30,093 nucleotides of DNA, from positions 1-30,093 of the forward strand of contig CALBEV010000104.1 of NCBI GenBank assembly GCA_937891045.1, given 5' to 3'. The notes beneath the pieces were generated by a model. That model was not told where the DNA came from and made no database searches. It was given only the letters and a program-made list of their open reading frames with translations. The translations under genes were made by a program, and so were the position numbers. Below, piece by piece: positions 8,328 through 16,066 of this stretch; the stretch's first letter is position 1, and each line of letters begins with the position of its first letter. The stretch is from an uncultured Burkholderiales bacterium. GTDB lineage: Bacteria; Pseudomonadota; Gammaproteobacteria; Burkholderiales; Burkholderiaceae.

Positions 8328-8693
8328 ATGCTCAAAGAGTTCAAAGAGTTCGCCCTCAAAGGCAATGTGATTGATTTGGCCATTGGCGTGATTGTGGGTG
8401 CGGCCTTTGGAAAAATTGTTGATGCCATGGTGGGTGATCTGATCATGCCGCTGGTGTCCATGTTGATTGGCCACCTCGATTTTTCCAATTACTTCATCGC
8501 ATTGGCCCATGTACCTGAGCAAGTGCCTCCTACTTTGGACGCCCTGAAAAAGGCGGGCATTCCGGTGTTTGCTTATGGCAACTTCATCACTGTGGCGGTC
8601 AACTTCTTTATTTTGGCTTTTGTGATTTTCATCATGGTCAAGCAAATCAACCGTTTGAAACGCAGTGAGGCGGCGGCACCAGCAGCAGCTTAG
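8328..8693 (+). CDS. mscL: Large-conductance mechanosensitive channel, truncated by an in-frame amber codon
   Basis: MscL forms a pentameric inner-membrane pore that opens under high membrane tension and releases solutes in osmotic downshock. The 121-residue product has the N-terminal amphipathic helix ([13 protein letters not shown]), TM1 with [19 protein letters not shown], a periplasmic loop, and TM2 with [19 protein letters not shown] followed by [13 protein letters not shown] stands 7 bases before the ATG at 8328. The frame stops at TAG (8691-8693), but the same frame continues to TGA at 8751-8753 and encodes TPEDILLLREIRDQLKR, the conserved cytoplasmic C-terminal helix. Full length would be 141 residues, the normal size. 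In E. coli this helix is dispensable for gating, so the shorter channel could still work. Confidence 0.92.
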   Translation: MLKEFKEFALKGNVIDLAIGVIVGAAFGKIVDAMVGDLIMPLVSMLIGHLDFSNYFIALAHVPEQVPPTLDALKKAGIPVFAYGNFITVAVNFFILAFVIFIMVKQINRLKRSEAAAPAAA

Positions 8694-8781
8694 GTGGTCA
8701 CGCCGGAAGATATTTTGTTGCTGCGCGAAATCCGCGATCAACTCAAACGCTGACCAAACTGCATACCCAAGCGCTTTGTTG

Positions 8782-9822
8782 TTAAACGGCCTGGCCGCGT
8801 GCCACCCGCACTGCGGCCAGCAAGCTGCTGGGGTCGGCCACCCCCTGCCCCACGATGTCAAAGGCGGTGCCGTGGTCGGGGCTGGTGCGCACGAACGGCA
8901 AACCCAGTGTTTGGTTCACGCCATGGTCCAAGCCCAAATATTTCACCGGAATCAAACCTTGGTCGTGGTACATGGCCACCACCACATCGGTACTGGCTTG
9001 GCCAGCCGCGCTGTGCGCATTCATGAACACGGTGTCGGGTGGGTAGGGGCCACTCACCTGCAAGCCCAGTTGTTGGGCTTGCGCAATGGCCGGGGCAATC
9101 TCGGTCAACTCTTCCGTGCCAAACAAACCATCCTCACCAGCATGCGGGTTCAAGCCCGCCACCACCATGCGCGGTGCGCGGCCATGCAATTGCAGCCAAG
9201 CTGTGTGGGTGATGCGCAGGGTTTGCAGCACATTGGCCACGGTGACGGCCTCGATAGCTTGTCGCAAGGACACATGGATGCTGACCAACACGGTGCTCAG
9301 GCCGGGGCTGCGCAACATCATGCGCACCGGCAAGTCGGCCACTGACACGCCAAGGTGTGCAGCCGCCAAAGCCTGCAGCATTTCAGTGTGGCCGGGGTGA
9401 TCCACGCCCGCCAAAGACAAGGCTTTTTTGTGCAGCGGTGCGGTCACCACAGCGGCCACCTCGCCGCACAGAGCGGCTTGTGCCGCCCAACTCACCGCAG
9501 CTGCCGCCATGCGTCCGCCCTCGGCGCTGGCCTGCCCAGGCTTGAAGGGCAAGCTCGCGCCCGCTTGCAACACGGGCACTTGAAAGTTGCCCATGCGCCA
9601 AACCTGCGGCAGGTCTTGCACAGCAATACATTGCAACTGCACTGGCAACACCTCTGACAAGCTGTTCAGATGCTGCTGCATGGCGGCCAAGTCGCCCACG
9701 ACACAGACACCACGCATCTGCTCGGGGTGCAGCGCGAAGGCTTTCAACATGATTTCGGGGCCAATACCGGCCGGGTCGCCCATGGTCAGGGCCAAGGGCA
9801 GTGACGATACGGGGGCGTTCAA
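8782..9822 (-). CDS. pdxA: 4-hydroxythreonine-4-phosphate dehydrogenase
   Basis: PdxA oxidises 4-phosphohydroxy-L-threonine with NAD(P) in the DXP-dependent pathway to pyridoxal phosphate. The 346-residue protein begins with the diagnostic LALTMGDPAGIGPEI. It contains histidines expected to bind the divalent metal in GHTEML, SIHVSLRQA and MYHDQGLIPVKYLG, the last being a strong family signature. Near the C-terminus GLPFVRTSPDHGTAFDIVGQG is typical. It lies 10 bases downstream of the Nif3-like gene and is convergent with mscL. In many relatives pdxA sits between surA and ksgA, so the neighbourhood here is different. Confidence 0.96.
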   Translation of the reverse strand: MNAPVSSLPLALTMGDPAGIGPEIMLKAFALHPEQMRGVCVVGDLAAMQQHLNSLSEVLPVQLQCIAVQDLPQVWRMGNFQVPVLQAGASLPFKPGQASAEGGRMAAAAVSWAAQAALCGEVAAVVTAPLHKKALSLAGVDHPGHTEMLQALAAAHLGVSVADLPVRMMLRSPGLSTVLVSIHVSLRQAIEAVTVANVLQTLRITHTAWLQLHGRAPRMVVAGLNPHAGEDGLFGTEELTEIAPAIAQAQQLGLQVSGPYPPDTVFMNAHSAAGQASTDVVVAMYHDQGLIPVKYLGLDHGVNQTLGLPFVRTSPDHGTAFDIVGQGVADPSSLLAAVRVARGQAV

Positions 9823-9832
9823 GCGGGCCGCC

Positions 9833-10588
9833 TCAAGCTGGGTTGCCGATGTCGATGAAGGCGTGCTCCAAGCTCAGCTGAGACGCCACATGCGCGGCCA
9901 AAGCCGGTGCGCCATAACGTTCGGTGGCATGGTGGCCGCAGGCCAAAAACGCCACGCCGGTTTCCTGCGCCAAATGGGCTTGCGGTTCGGAAATTTCACC
10001 CGTGATGAACGCATCTGCGCCAGCAGTGATGGCAGCTTCAAACCATGACTGCGCCCCACCTGTGCACCAGGCAATCCGTTTCAAAGGTCGCTTGGGGTCG
10101 GGCAAGACCGCCACTGGTGCACGGCCCAAGGTGGTGTGCAGGTTGTGAACCAGTGCCTCCAGTGTCTCGCAACCCGCAGAGGGCGTGCCCAAACAGGCCA
10201 AGTCTTGCTCGCCAAAACGCGACAAGGTTTCCCAGCCCATCAGCAACCCCAACTGTGCGTTGTTGCCCAAAGCGGGGTGGGCGTCCAAAGGCAAGTGGTA
10301 GGCCAGCAGGTTGATGTCGTGCGCCAGCAGCAAGGCCAAACGTTGCTTGAGCCAGCCAGTCACCGCGCCATCATGGCCGCGCCAAAACAGACCGTGGTGC
10401 ACCAGCAAGGTGTCGGCCCCCGCATCGATGGCCGCTTCAATGAAGGCCCTGCTGGCGGTCACCCCCGAAACAATTTTTTGCACCTCTGCGCGGCCTTCGA
10501 CTTGCAAGCCGTTCGGGCAATAGTCTTTGAATTTGGCTGGCTGCAACATGTCGTTGCAAAGCGTCAGCAGTTGGTCGCGGCTGGCCAT
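9833..10588 (-). CDS. Nif3-like dinuclear metal-centre protein (YbgI/DUF34 family)
   Basis: This protein family binds two metal ions and has a GTP-cyclohydrolase-like fold; its cellular role is not settled. The sequence shows the conserved metal-site elements LLVHHGLFWRGHDG, YHLPLDAHPALGNN and CGHHATERYG with histidines and a glutamate. Counting from the ATG at 10588 it has 251 residues, the usual short-form length. An upstream GTG at 10636 would overlap the protease gene by about 45 bases and is less likely. The ATG comes 1 base after the stop of the HtrA-type gene, suggesting translational coupling. Confidence 0.9.
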   Translation of the reverse strand: MASRDQLLTLCNDMLQPAKFKDYCPNGLQVEGRAEVQKIVSGVTASRAFIEAAIDAGADTLLVHHGLFWRGHDGAVTGWLKQRLALLLAHDINLLAYHLPLDAHPALGNNAQLGLLMGWETLSRFGEQDLACLGTPSAGCETLEALVHNLHTTLGRAPVAVLPDPKRPLKRIAWCTGGAQSWFEAAITAGADAFITGEISEPQAHLAQETGVAFLACGHHATERYGAPALAAHVASQLSLEHAFIDIGNPA

Positions 10589-10589
10589 G

Positions 10590-11735
10590 TCAGCGCGGTG
10601 CCGTTTTGACTTTGGGGCGCTGAGCTGGTGTGACACTCAGAACCAGTTCTTCGCTCTTGCGCAAAACAAGTAAATCAGCTTGGGCGCCAGGCTTCAAGGC
10701 GGCCACCTGTGCCAACAATTCAGACACGGTTTGTACCGGATGGCCTTGCACCGCCAGCATCAGATCGCCGGGGCGAACGCCCGCTTTGAAGGCCGGTCCA
10801 GACTGCAAGACACCCGTGATGATGACGCCGCTGTCACGCTGCACGTTGAAAGTTTTGGCCAGGTCGGCGGTCATGTCGGTGGGCTCGACACCAATCCAGC
10901 CGCGCACCACTTGGCCCTCTTTGACAATGCCTTCTAGCACTTGCTTGGCAGTGCTAACGGGTATGGCAAAACCTATTCCCAAACTGCCGCCAGAGCGCGA
11001 GTAAATGGCCGTGTTGATGCCAAGCAAATTGCCTTGCACATCCACCAAGGCCCCGCCCGAGTTGCCCGGGTTGATGGCGGCATCGGTTTGGATGAAATTC
11101 TCAAAGGTGTTGATGCCCAACTGGTTGCGGCCCAAAGCCGACACGATGCCACTGGTGACGGTTTGACCAACGCCAAACGGGTTGCCAATGGCCAGCACAA
11201 TGTCGCCCACTTGGGTGAGCTCCGAGCTGTTCATGACCATCACGGGCAGTTTGTCGAGCTTGATTTTCAGCACCGCCAAATCGGTTTCTGGATCGGTGCC
11301 GACCAACTTGGCTTGGGTGCGTCGACCATCGTTGAGCACGACATTGATTTCATCAGCCGACTCCACCACATGGTTGTTGGTGAGAATGAAACCGTCAGGG
11401 CTGACGATGACGCCACTGCCCAAGCCCATTTGCGCGGAAGACTCGTCTTGGTCGCCAAAGAAATAACGAAACCAAGGGTCTTTGGCCCGGTCAGGCAAAT
11501 CTGTGTTGCGGGTGGTGTTGATGCTGACCACGGAGGCAGACGCTTTTTTGGCCGCACCGCTCAGGCTGCCCACACTGGTGGAGCTGGCAACTGAGGCCGG
11601 TGCCTCCAACACTTGCAAGCTGCCGTCCCAACCACCGCCCGATTGCAGCCACTCCGGCTTGAGGGTGATGACCACAAACCATATCGCAAGCAACACGGTG
11701 ACTGCTTGGGAAAACACAAGCCACAAGCGTTTCAT
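10590..11735 (-). CDS. Membrane-anchored HtrA/Do-type serine protease with one PDZ domain
   Basis: This is a periplasmic quality-control or signalling protease. The 381-residue protein has one N-terminal hydrophobic segment (about 5-24) without an evident cleavage site, suggesting a membrane anchor. A trypsin-like domain follows with catalytic His122 (TNNHVV), Asp152 (ETDLAVLK) and Ser226 (GNSGGALVD). A single PDZ domain occupies about residues 265-370. The anchor plus single PDZ resembles DegS or AlgW, which cut an anti-sigma factor, but sequence alone does not prove that role; it could also act as a general DegQ-like protease. It lies 2 bases after tatC and 1 base before the Nif3-like gene. 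Confidence 0.93.
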   Translation of the reverse strand: MKRLWLVFSQAVTVLLAIWFVVITLKPEWLQSGGGWDGSLQVLEAPASVASSTSVGSLSGAAKKASASVVSINTTRNTDLPDRAKDPWFRYFFGDQDESSAQMGLGSGVIVSPDGFILTNNHVVESADEINVVLNDGRRTQAKLVGTDPETDLAVLKIKLDKLPVMVMNSSELTQVGDIVLAIGNPFGVGQTVTSGIVSALGRNQLGINTFENFIQTDAAINPGNSGGALVDVQGNLLGINTAIYSRSGGSLGIGFAIPVSTAKQVLEGIVKEGQVVRGWIGVEPTDMTADLAKTFNVQRDSGVIITGVLQSGPAFKAGVRPGDLMLAVQGHPVQTVSELLAQVAALKPGAQADLLVLRKSEELVLSVTPAQRPKVKTAPR

Positions 11736-11737
11736 GG

Positions 11738-12529
11738 TCAGGAAGCTTCTGCACCCGCATCTTCTGGGGCGCGGGTGTGTTTGATGAACAACTGTGCCGC
11801 CCAGATGCCCAACTCATAGAGCAACACCATGGGGATGGCCAAGGCCAACTGCGACACCACATCGGGTGGCGTGACGATGGCGGCGATGATGAATGCCAAC
11901 ACAATGAAATAAGAACGAAAGTCCTTGAGTTTTTGAATCGTGACCAAGTTCATCCGCGTCAGGACGATGACCACAATGGGCACTTCGAAAGACAAACCAA
12001 ATGCAACGAACATGGTGAGCACAAAGCTCAAATAAGCCTCGATATCAGGTGCTGCCGTGATGCTTTTGGGCGCAAAACTTTGAATGAATTTGAAGACCTG
12101 GCCAAACACGAAGTAATAGCAAAAGGCCACGCCGATGAAAAACAGCAACGTGCTGGAGATGACCAGCGGCATCACCAGCTTTTTCTCGTGCGTGTAAAGA
12201 CCCGGCGCCACAAATGCCCAAGCTTGGTAGAGCACCACGGGCAAGGCGATCAAAAAACCAGTCATCAGCAAAATCTTCAAGGGCACCATGAATGGCGAGA
12301 TGACCGAGGTGGCGATCAACTTGGTGCCATCGGGCAAATTGGCAATCAAAGGTGCGGCTAAGAAGTCGTAGAGCTGGGCTGGCCCGGGAAACACGCTCAG
12401 CACGACACAGACCACGGCCACGGCGATGGCCCCCTTGACCAAACGGTCGCGCAATTCTTTCAAGTGCTGGATGAACGGCTGTTCTGAGCCCGCCATTTCA
12501 TCTTTTTCTGGGGTGCTGGAATCGGACAT
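11738..12529 (-). CDS. tatC: Sec-independent protein translocase TatC
   Basis: TatC is the polytopic component of the twin-arginine translocase and, with TatB, recognises the RR signal of folded substrates. The 263-residue protein has about six membrane helices. Family features are FIQHLKELRDRL at the N-terminus, FPGPAQLYDFLAAPL in the first periplasmic loop, the VLYQAWAFVAPGLYTHEKK segment, and FGLSFEVPIVV with the conserved glutamate. It follows tatB by 6 bases. Confidence 0.96.
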   Translation of the reverse strand: MSDSSTPEKDEMAGSEQPFIQHLKELRDRLVKGAIAVAVVCVVLSVFPGPAQLYDFLAAPLIANLPDGTKLIATSVISPFMVPLKILLMTGFLIALPVVLYQAWAFVAPGLYTHEKKLVMPLVISSTLLFFIGVAFCYYFVFGQVFKFIQSFAPKSITAAPDIEAYLSFVLTMFVAFGLSFEVPIVVIVLTRMNLVTIQKLKDFRSYFIVLAFIIAAIVTPPDVVSQLALAIPMVLLYELGIWAAQLFIKHTRAPEDAGAEAS

Positions 12530-12535
12530 GTGGCC

Positions 12536-13012
12536 TTAAAAGCTGTTGCTGCCGTTGCCCGGCGGACGGTAACGCGCGACGCGGGCGGCGCCCGATAAAG
12601 CGCGGGTGCGCACACCTTGACGAGCTTTATACCAGTGTGGCATGGCGGAGCGCTTTAAACGCCAATTTTTTTGCGGGTGTTTGTACTCAGGCAGTGGGGC
12701 TTGCCAGGCATCGGTTTCGTTGTCGCTGCTGTCTAAGCCCAAGCCCGACACACCTTGGTTGAGCTTGGTGGTGGCGTTCAGCACGCTCGACTGGACATCG
12801 CTCATGGCGGTGTCCATGGTTTCCTTCATCTTTTTGAGGTCTTCCATTTCCATGGAGCGGTTGACCTCGGCTTTGACATCTGAGACGTAGCGCTGGGCTT
12901 TGCCCAGCAAGGTGCCGATGGTGCGGGCCACGCGAGGCATCTTCTCTGGTCCGATGACCACCAGTGCCACCGCGCCAATCATGGCCAGCTTCGATACCTC
13001 TAAATCAAACAT
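12536..13012 (-). CDS. tatB: Sec-independent protein translocase TatB
   Basis: TatB works with TatC as the receptor for twin-arginine signal peptides. The 158-residue protein has one N-terminal membrane helix (about residues 4-20) with the conserved [15 protein letters not shown] hinge and amphipathic region, then a charged helical stretch (about 30-90) and a long, basic, low-complexity tail. The MFDLEVSKL start and conserved glutamate before the helix identify it as TatB rather than TatA. It starts 3 bases after tatA. Confidence 0.94.
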   Translation of the reverse strand: MFDLEVSKLAMIGAVALVVIGPEKMPRVARTIGTLLGKAQRYVSDVKAEVNRSMEMEDLKKMKETMDTAMSDVQSSVLNATTKLNQGVSGLGLDSSDNETDAWQAPLPEYKHPQKNWRLKRSAMPHWYKARQGVRTRALSGAARVARYRPPGNGSNSF

Positions 13013-13015
13013 CGA

Positions 13016-13264
13016 TCAAGACTTGGATTTGGCTTCAACGTCGATGGGCGCTTTGTCTGCGGTTTGAACAGGCGTGCCAGCGACTTGCTGAGCCGCAGCG
13101 CCAGCGTTGGCATCAGGACCAGCGGAGCCGTCCTTCATGCCGTCTTTGAATCCTTTAACGGCACCACCCAAATCCCCGCCCAAACTTTTGAGCTTTTTGG
13201 TACCAAAGACCAAAACAACAATCAATAAAACAATCAACCAATGCCAAACAGAAAAAGTCCCCAT
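13016..13264 (-). CDS. tatA: Sec-independent protein translocase TatA
   Basis: TatA oligomerises to form the protein-conducting element of the Tat system. The 82-residue protein has the short [20 protein letters not shown] membrane helix, then the conserved [20 protein letters not shown] amphipathic helix and an acidic, alanine-rich tail. The ATG at 13264 fits the family; a longer open frame upstream only runs antisense-like through the HIT gene and is not used. It heads tatA-tatB-tatC, 35 bases after the HIT gene. Confidence 0.95.
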   Translation of the reverse strand: MGTFSVWHWLIVLLIVVLVFGTKKLKSLGGDLGGAVKGFKDGMKDGSAGPDANAGAAAQQVAGTPVQTADKAPIDVEAKSKS

Positions 13265-13299
13265 GGGATGCTCCTCAATAAACTTCAGGAATTCTAGTC

Positions 13300-13659
13300 T
13301 TAGCCACGCAACCAGGGGCGTGGGCCGCCCATGACATGCCAATGCATGTGGTGAACCTCTTGGCCGCCCTCTTCGCCGGTGTTGGTCACCAGCCGAAAAC
13401 CACCCTTGGGATAGGGGTTCACGCCCTCTTGCAGTGCCAGCTCGGGCACCAGCACCATCATGCGGCCCAGCATGGCGGCGTGCTCCGGCTTGGCTTGGGC
13501 CAAAGAGGGAATGTGGGCTTTGGGAATGATGAGGAAATGCACCGGCGCCCACGGGTTGATGTCGTGGAACGCGAACAACTCGTCGTCTTCATAGACTTTT
13601 TTGCTGGGAATTTTCCCCGCAACAATTTTGCAAAAGATGCAATTTGGATCGGTGTGCAT
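13300..13659 (-). CDS. HIT-family hydrolase (HINT-like purine nucleoside phosphoramidase)
   Basis: HINT-type HIT proteins hydrolyse nucleoside phosphoramidates such as adenosine phosphoramidate. The 119-residue protein starts [13 protein letters not shown] after a short leader, followed by [21 protein letters not shown]. It ends in the histidine triad [10 protein letters not shown], with the nucleophilic histidine in the middle position. It lies between hisE and tatA, where this gene occurs across Burkholderiales. Confidence 0.94.
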   Translation of the reverse strand: MHTDPNCIFCKIVAGKIPSKKVYEDDELFAFHDINPWAPVHFLIIPKAHIPSLAQAKPEHAAMLGRMMVLVPELALQEGVNPYPKGGFRLVTNTGEEGGQEVHHMHWHVMGGPRPWLRG

Positions 13660-13687
13660 GGTGAACTCTGCTGAAAAAAGCTGGTGG

Positions 13688-14056
13688 TTAATCTTCGCCC
13701 GACTCGCGAGCTTGTGCTTTGCGTAGGGCCTTTTCTTCCAACCCGCTCAAGCCCTCGCGGCGCGACAACTCTTGCAGCACATCTTCGGGGTGCAAGTTGT
13801 AGTGCGACAGCGCCACCAGGCAATGGAACCAAAGGTCGGCTATTTCGTTCACCAGATGCTGCGGTTGGCCGCCATGGTCCAGGTCTTTCGCGGCCATCAC
13901 GGTTTCGGTGGCCTCTTCGCCGATTTTTTTCAAAAACGCGTCCGGGCCTTTGTGCAGCAAACGCGCCACGTAGCTGGTGTCGGGGTCGCCACCGTTGGCC
14001 GCTTTGCGGCTTTCAATCACAGCGGCCAAGCGGCTCAGGGTGTCGTTGGAAGTCAT
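13688..14056 (-). CDS. hisE: Phosphoribosyl-ATP pyrophosphatase
   Basis: HisE hydrolyses phosphoribosyl-ATP to phosphoribosyl-AMP, the second step of histidine synthesis. The 122-residue protein is an all-helical MazG-type pyrophosphatase with [31 protein letters not shown] and [15 protein letters not shown], which hold the Mg-binding acidic residues (EExxE and ExxD). The ATG at 14056 overlaps the hisI stop (ATGA), so the two are translationally coupled. It is a stand-alone protein, not the HisIE fusion of enteric bacteria. Confidence 0.95.
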   Translation of the reverse strand: MTSNDTLSRLAAVIESRKAANGGDPDTSYVARLLHKGPDAFLKKIGEEATETVMAAKDLDHGGQPQHLVNEIADLWFHCLVALSHYNLHPEDVLQELSRREGLSGLEEKALRKAQARESGED

Positions 14057-14463
14057 GGATGGGCTTTGTAAATGGTGGCGGGGTCTTGCAGCACCGGCTC
14101 GACGCTGAGCCATTGGCCGCCGTCAGGGCTGGTTTGCCAGCGTTGATAAAAGCAGCTGTGGCGGCCGGTGTGGCAAGCGATGCTGGGGTCGTGGCCGGTT
14201 TGGGTGACGCTCAGCAAGATGACGTCGTTGTCGCAATCGAGGCGGATGTCGTGCACGGTTTGCACATGGCCCGACTCCTCGCCCTTGAACCACAGCTTGT
14301 TGCGCGAGCGGCTGAAATACACAGCGCGGCCCAGCAAGGCGGTTTGTTCCAGCGCCTCTCGGTTCATCCAGGCGAACATCAGCACGTCTTTGCTGCTTTG
14401 TTCTTGGGCGATGACCGGCACCAGGCCTTGGGCGTCCCATTTGATAGCGTCTAACCAATTCAT
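14053..14463 (-). CDS. hisI: Phosphoribosyl-AMP cyclohydrolase
   Basis: HisI opens the purine ring of phosphoribosyl-AMP, the third step of histidine synthesis. The protein (about 136 residues) has [31 protein letters not shown], the DCDNDVILL metal motif and the [11 protein letters not shown] segment with cysteine and histidine ligands. [13 protein letters not shown] at 14463 matches relatives; an ATG seven codons upstream (14484) is possible. hisI would normally follow hisF directly; here 8.7 kb of accessory DNA lies between, so expression of hisI and the genes below depends on readthrough or a new promoter. Confidence 0.94.
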   Translation of the reverse strand: MNWLDAIKWDAQGLVPVIAQEQSSKDVLMFAWMNREALEQTALLGRAVYFSRSRNKLWFKGEESGHVQTVHDIRLDCDNDVILLSVTQTGHDPSIACHTGRHSCFYQRWQTSPDGGQWLSVEPVLQDPATIYKAHP

Positions 14464-14504
14464 AGGGGGAGATGTTAAGGGCATCGCCCTGAGTGGGCCG
14501 GGGC

Positions 14505-14753
14505 TCAGATCGAGGCGTCTTTGTAGGCTTTCAAGACGGCATTGATGCGGGTTTGATAGCCTGCACCTTGAGCTTTGAACCATTCCAATACATCTTGATC
14601 GACCCGCAATGAAATCGAGGCCTTGGCTGGTTGCAGTTTCAAACCTTTGCGAACCATGCCGCGCACAATGTGCTTGACATCAGCCTCCGGATGTTCAGTC
14701 GTTGACTTGACCTTGCCTTTTTGGAGTTGGACCAAATTAGTTTTTGATTTCAT
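14505..14753 (-). CDS. BrnA-like ribbon-helix-helix antitoxin, orphan
   Basis: The 82-residue protein has a basic N-terminus and a C-terminal ribbon-helix-helix-like unit (about residues 40-80) with [20 protein letters not shown] and [12 protein letters not shown]. This is the pattern of BrnA antitoxins, which bind DNA and neutralise the RNase toxin BrnT. In brnTA operons the toxin gene lies immediately upstream; here only its last 22 codons remain, overlapping the start of this gene. It is therefore probably an orphan antitoxin that might still repress its promoter or counter a related toxin. It sits 41 bases upstream of hisI on the same strand, so its promoter may now also serve hisI. Confidence 0.8.
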   Translation of the reverse strand: MKSKTNLVQLQKGKVKSTTEHPEADVKHIVRGMVRKGLKLQPAKASISLRVDQDVLEWFKAQGAGYQTRINAVLKAYKDASI

Positions 14754-14802
14754 GGAAGTAGATTTGCGACTCGCGCTTGGTGGCTTTTCTGAAAGAGATG
14801 AT
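14737..14802 (-). pseudogene. C-terminal remnant of a BrnT toxin gene
   Basis: On the minus strand, after an in-frame TAA, 22 codons read [21 protein letters not shown] and then stop at TAA inside the start of the antitoxin gene. The IIS.RKATKRE..Y pattern is the normal BrnT C-terminus, and overlap with brnA is normal for the family. All upstream toxin sequence, including the catalytic part, is gone. The assignment rests on motif memory and on gene order. Confidence 0.65.
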
Positions 14803-14858
14803 TTACTTTGATGTTGGCTTCACATTTTGTTGATGACCATGAGAATTTCATTGACTCA

Positions 14859-14870
14859 ATGTATATACAT
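14859..14870. promoter_or_regulatory. 12-bp perfect palindrome, possible RHH operator
   Basis: ATGTATATACAT is a perfect palindrome in the AT-rich gap between the BrnA-like gene and parD. Ribbon-helix-helix antitoxins bind short palindromes of this type. It may be the old brnTA operator; that role is inference. Confidence 0.4.
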
Positions 14871-14997
14871 ATTGTAGTGTCGTCAATAACTGTCCCTTGG
14901 CTATTGATATTTGTGAAATTTTGATCAGAATTGAATTATTCGATTGTTGATACCCATGGCTCTTGCCAATTTTTGCCATGAAATCTAAACTCAAGTC

Positions 14998-15249
14998 ATG
15001 AGCACCATGAACATCTCCCTTCCAGAATCACTCAAGACGTTTGTCGATGAACAAGTCAGCGAACGAGGCTACGGCACCAGCAGCGAATACGTGCGCGAGT
15101 TGATTCGCAATGACCAGGAACGGCGGCAACTGAGAAGCTTGCTGTTGGATGGCGCAGGCTCAGAAGCCACACAAGCGGTGACGTCAGAATATTTCGAAGA
15201 GTTGCGCAAGCGCATGACCAAGGCCGCCAAACCCAGTGGCCCTGCGTGA
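14998..15249 (+). CDS. parD: ParD-family antitoxin
   Basis: The 83-residue antitoxin starts MSTMNISLPESLKTFVDEQV, the ribbon and first helix of the dimeric DNA-binding fold. SERGYGTSSEYVRELIRND completes the domain (residues 1-45). The C-terminal part, ending near YFEELRKRM, should wrap the ParE toxin. The gene is on the plus strand, opposite to the surrounding his and cassette genes. Its stop overlaps the GTG of parE (GTGA), as is usual for coupled toxin-antitoxin pairs. The promoter should lie in the AT-rich 14881-14997 segment. Confidence 0.92.
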   Translation: MSTMNISLPESLKTFVDEQVSERGYGTSSEYVRELIRNDQERRQLRSLLLDGAGSEATQAVTSEYFEELRKRMTKAAKPSGPA

Positions 15250-15578
15250 AAGCCAAACCCGTTGTTCCTCGCCGCTTGGCTCAACAAGATATGGATGAGG
15301 CCATCGAGCACTATTTAGATGTGGATGCTTCTACGGCGGCGGCGCTGGGATTGATTGATGACTTGGAGCGTTCGTTGTTTCACATCAGCCGCAATCCCGG
15401 CACGGGCTCCAACCGCTATGCGCATGAATTGAATTTGCCCAGCCTGAAATCTTGGCCTTTGACGCGCTACCCGTATTTGGTGTTTTACGTTGAACGACCC
15501 GACCACATGGATGTTTGGCGGGTGCTGCATGGGCAGCGGGATATTCCGGCTTGGATGCGAGAGGCCGTGGGGACTTAA
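15246..15578 (+). CDS. parE: ParE-family toxin (RelE/ParE superfamily)
   Basis: ParE toxins of this family poison DNA gyrase; some relatives have other targets. The 110-residue protein has the family pattern: an N-terminal helix pair with LAQQDMDEAIEHYLD, a central FHISRNPGTGSNRYAHEL segment, the YPYLVFYVE strand and a C-terminal VWRVLHGQRDIPAWM strand. The start is a GTG overlapping the parD stop. The frame is intact, so the pair is probably functional. Its stop interleaves with that of a ParE remnant on the opposite strand. Confidence 0.92.
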   Translation: MKAKPVVPRRLAQQDMDEAIEHYLDVDASTAAALGLIDDLERSLFHISRNPGTGSNRYAHELNLPSLKSWPLTRYPYLVFYVERPDHMDVWRVLHGQRDIPAWMREAVGT

Positions 15579-15676
15579 ACCAGCCCGGACCAGTAACCAG
15601 GTCTGCGCTTGTGCGAAGCAACCACCAATACTTCAACTACCGCAGCTTCCTTCAAGAAGTAGTTCACTTGAGTAAG
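15575..15676 (-). pseudogene. C-terminal remnant of a second ParE-like toxin
   Basis: A minus-strand frame ending at TAA (15575-15577) encodes a strand-rich end with NYFLKEAAVVEVLVV followed by ASHKRRPGYWSGLV. The pattern V.VL.V.H.RR.P.YW is the typical ParE C-terminus. There is no matching N-terminal part upstream; the next 95 bases on the minus strand read into unrelated sequence that I cannot identify. It looks like a deletion remnant. Confidence 0.6.
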
Positions 15677-15772
15677 GCATTGCCCTGGCGGCACACTTCT
15701 TCATTTGCCTGAAAAATTTCGCTTGGGCTCAATGCCTTTTCTGGGCGGATCTCTTGGAAAACTTGCAAAGAT

Positions 15773-16066
15773 TCAAACCCTTTCCATCCAATAAGCAGGT
15801 TGGCGGCGATGGTGGGAAACGGCCAATACTTGCACCAACCCATCGACTTCTCGGTAAATAAGGTCAAAGTGAAAGACCTTGAATATGGCGCGTCGAATGT
15901 TTGGTGCAACAACGATGCGCGATCGAGCTGGCGAGGCACAAACCCCTTCCAGGGTATGCCGAAATTCGGTGTGGTAACGCCTACCCAATCCCACTTGAAT
16001 TTCTTCGTAGTGAGCGACCTGTTTTTTGTGTTCTTCTGCGGCCGCGGGGTGGAGCCAATACCTTAC
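15773..16066 (-). pseudogene. ParE-like toxin frame without a recognisable start codon
   Basis: The minus-strand frame reads VRYWLHPAAAEEHKKQV, then GLGRRYHTEFRHTLEG, VVAPNIRRAIFKVF and LVQVLAVSHHRRQPAYW, a complete RelE/ParE-superfamily toxin of about 98 residues. It overlaps the stop of the upstream antitoxin gene (GTAA), as such pairs often do. However, between the preceding in-frame TGA and VRYW there is no ATG, GTG or TTG; the first in-frame GTG (15994) would remove 24 residues. Either one base has been lost at the overlap, or the toxin is made by a -1 frameshift in the CTTTTG run, giving an antitoxin-toxin fusion. I treat it as probably inactive. Confidence 0.65.

Noticed and set aside
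13265..13552. N-terminal extension of tatA
   Set aside because: The extra residues are an out-of-frame reading of the HIT gene; MGTFSVWHW at 13264 is the standard TatA start.
15664..15939. Minus-strand open frame of 91 codons overlapping the ParE-like toxin
   Set aside because: It is the wrong frame over the toxin; only its last part (15677-15772) lies outside, and I cannot identify that.
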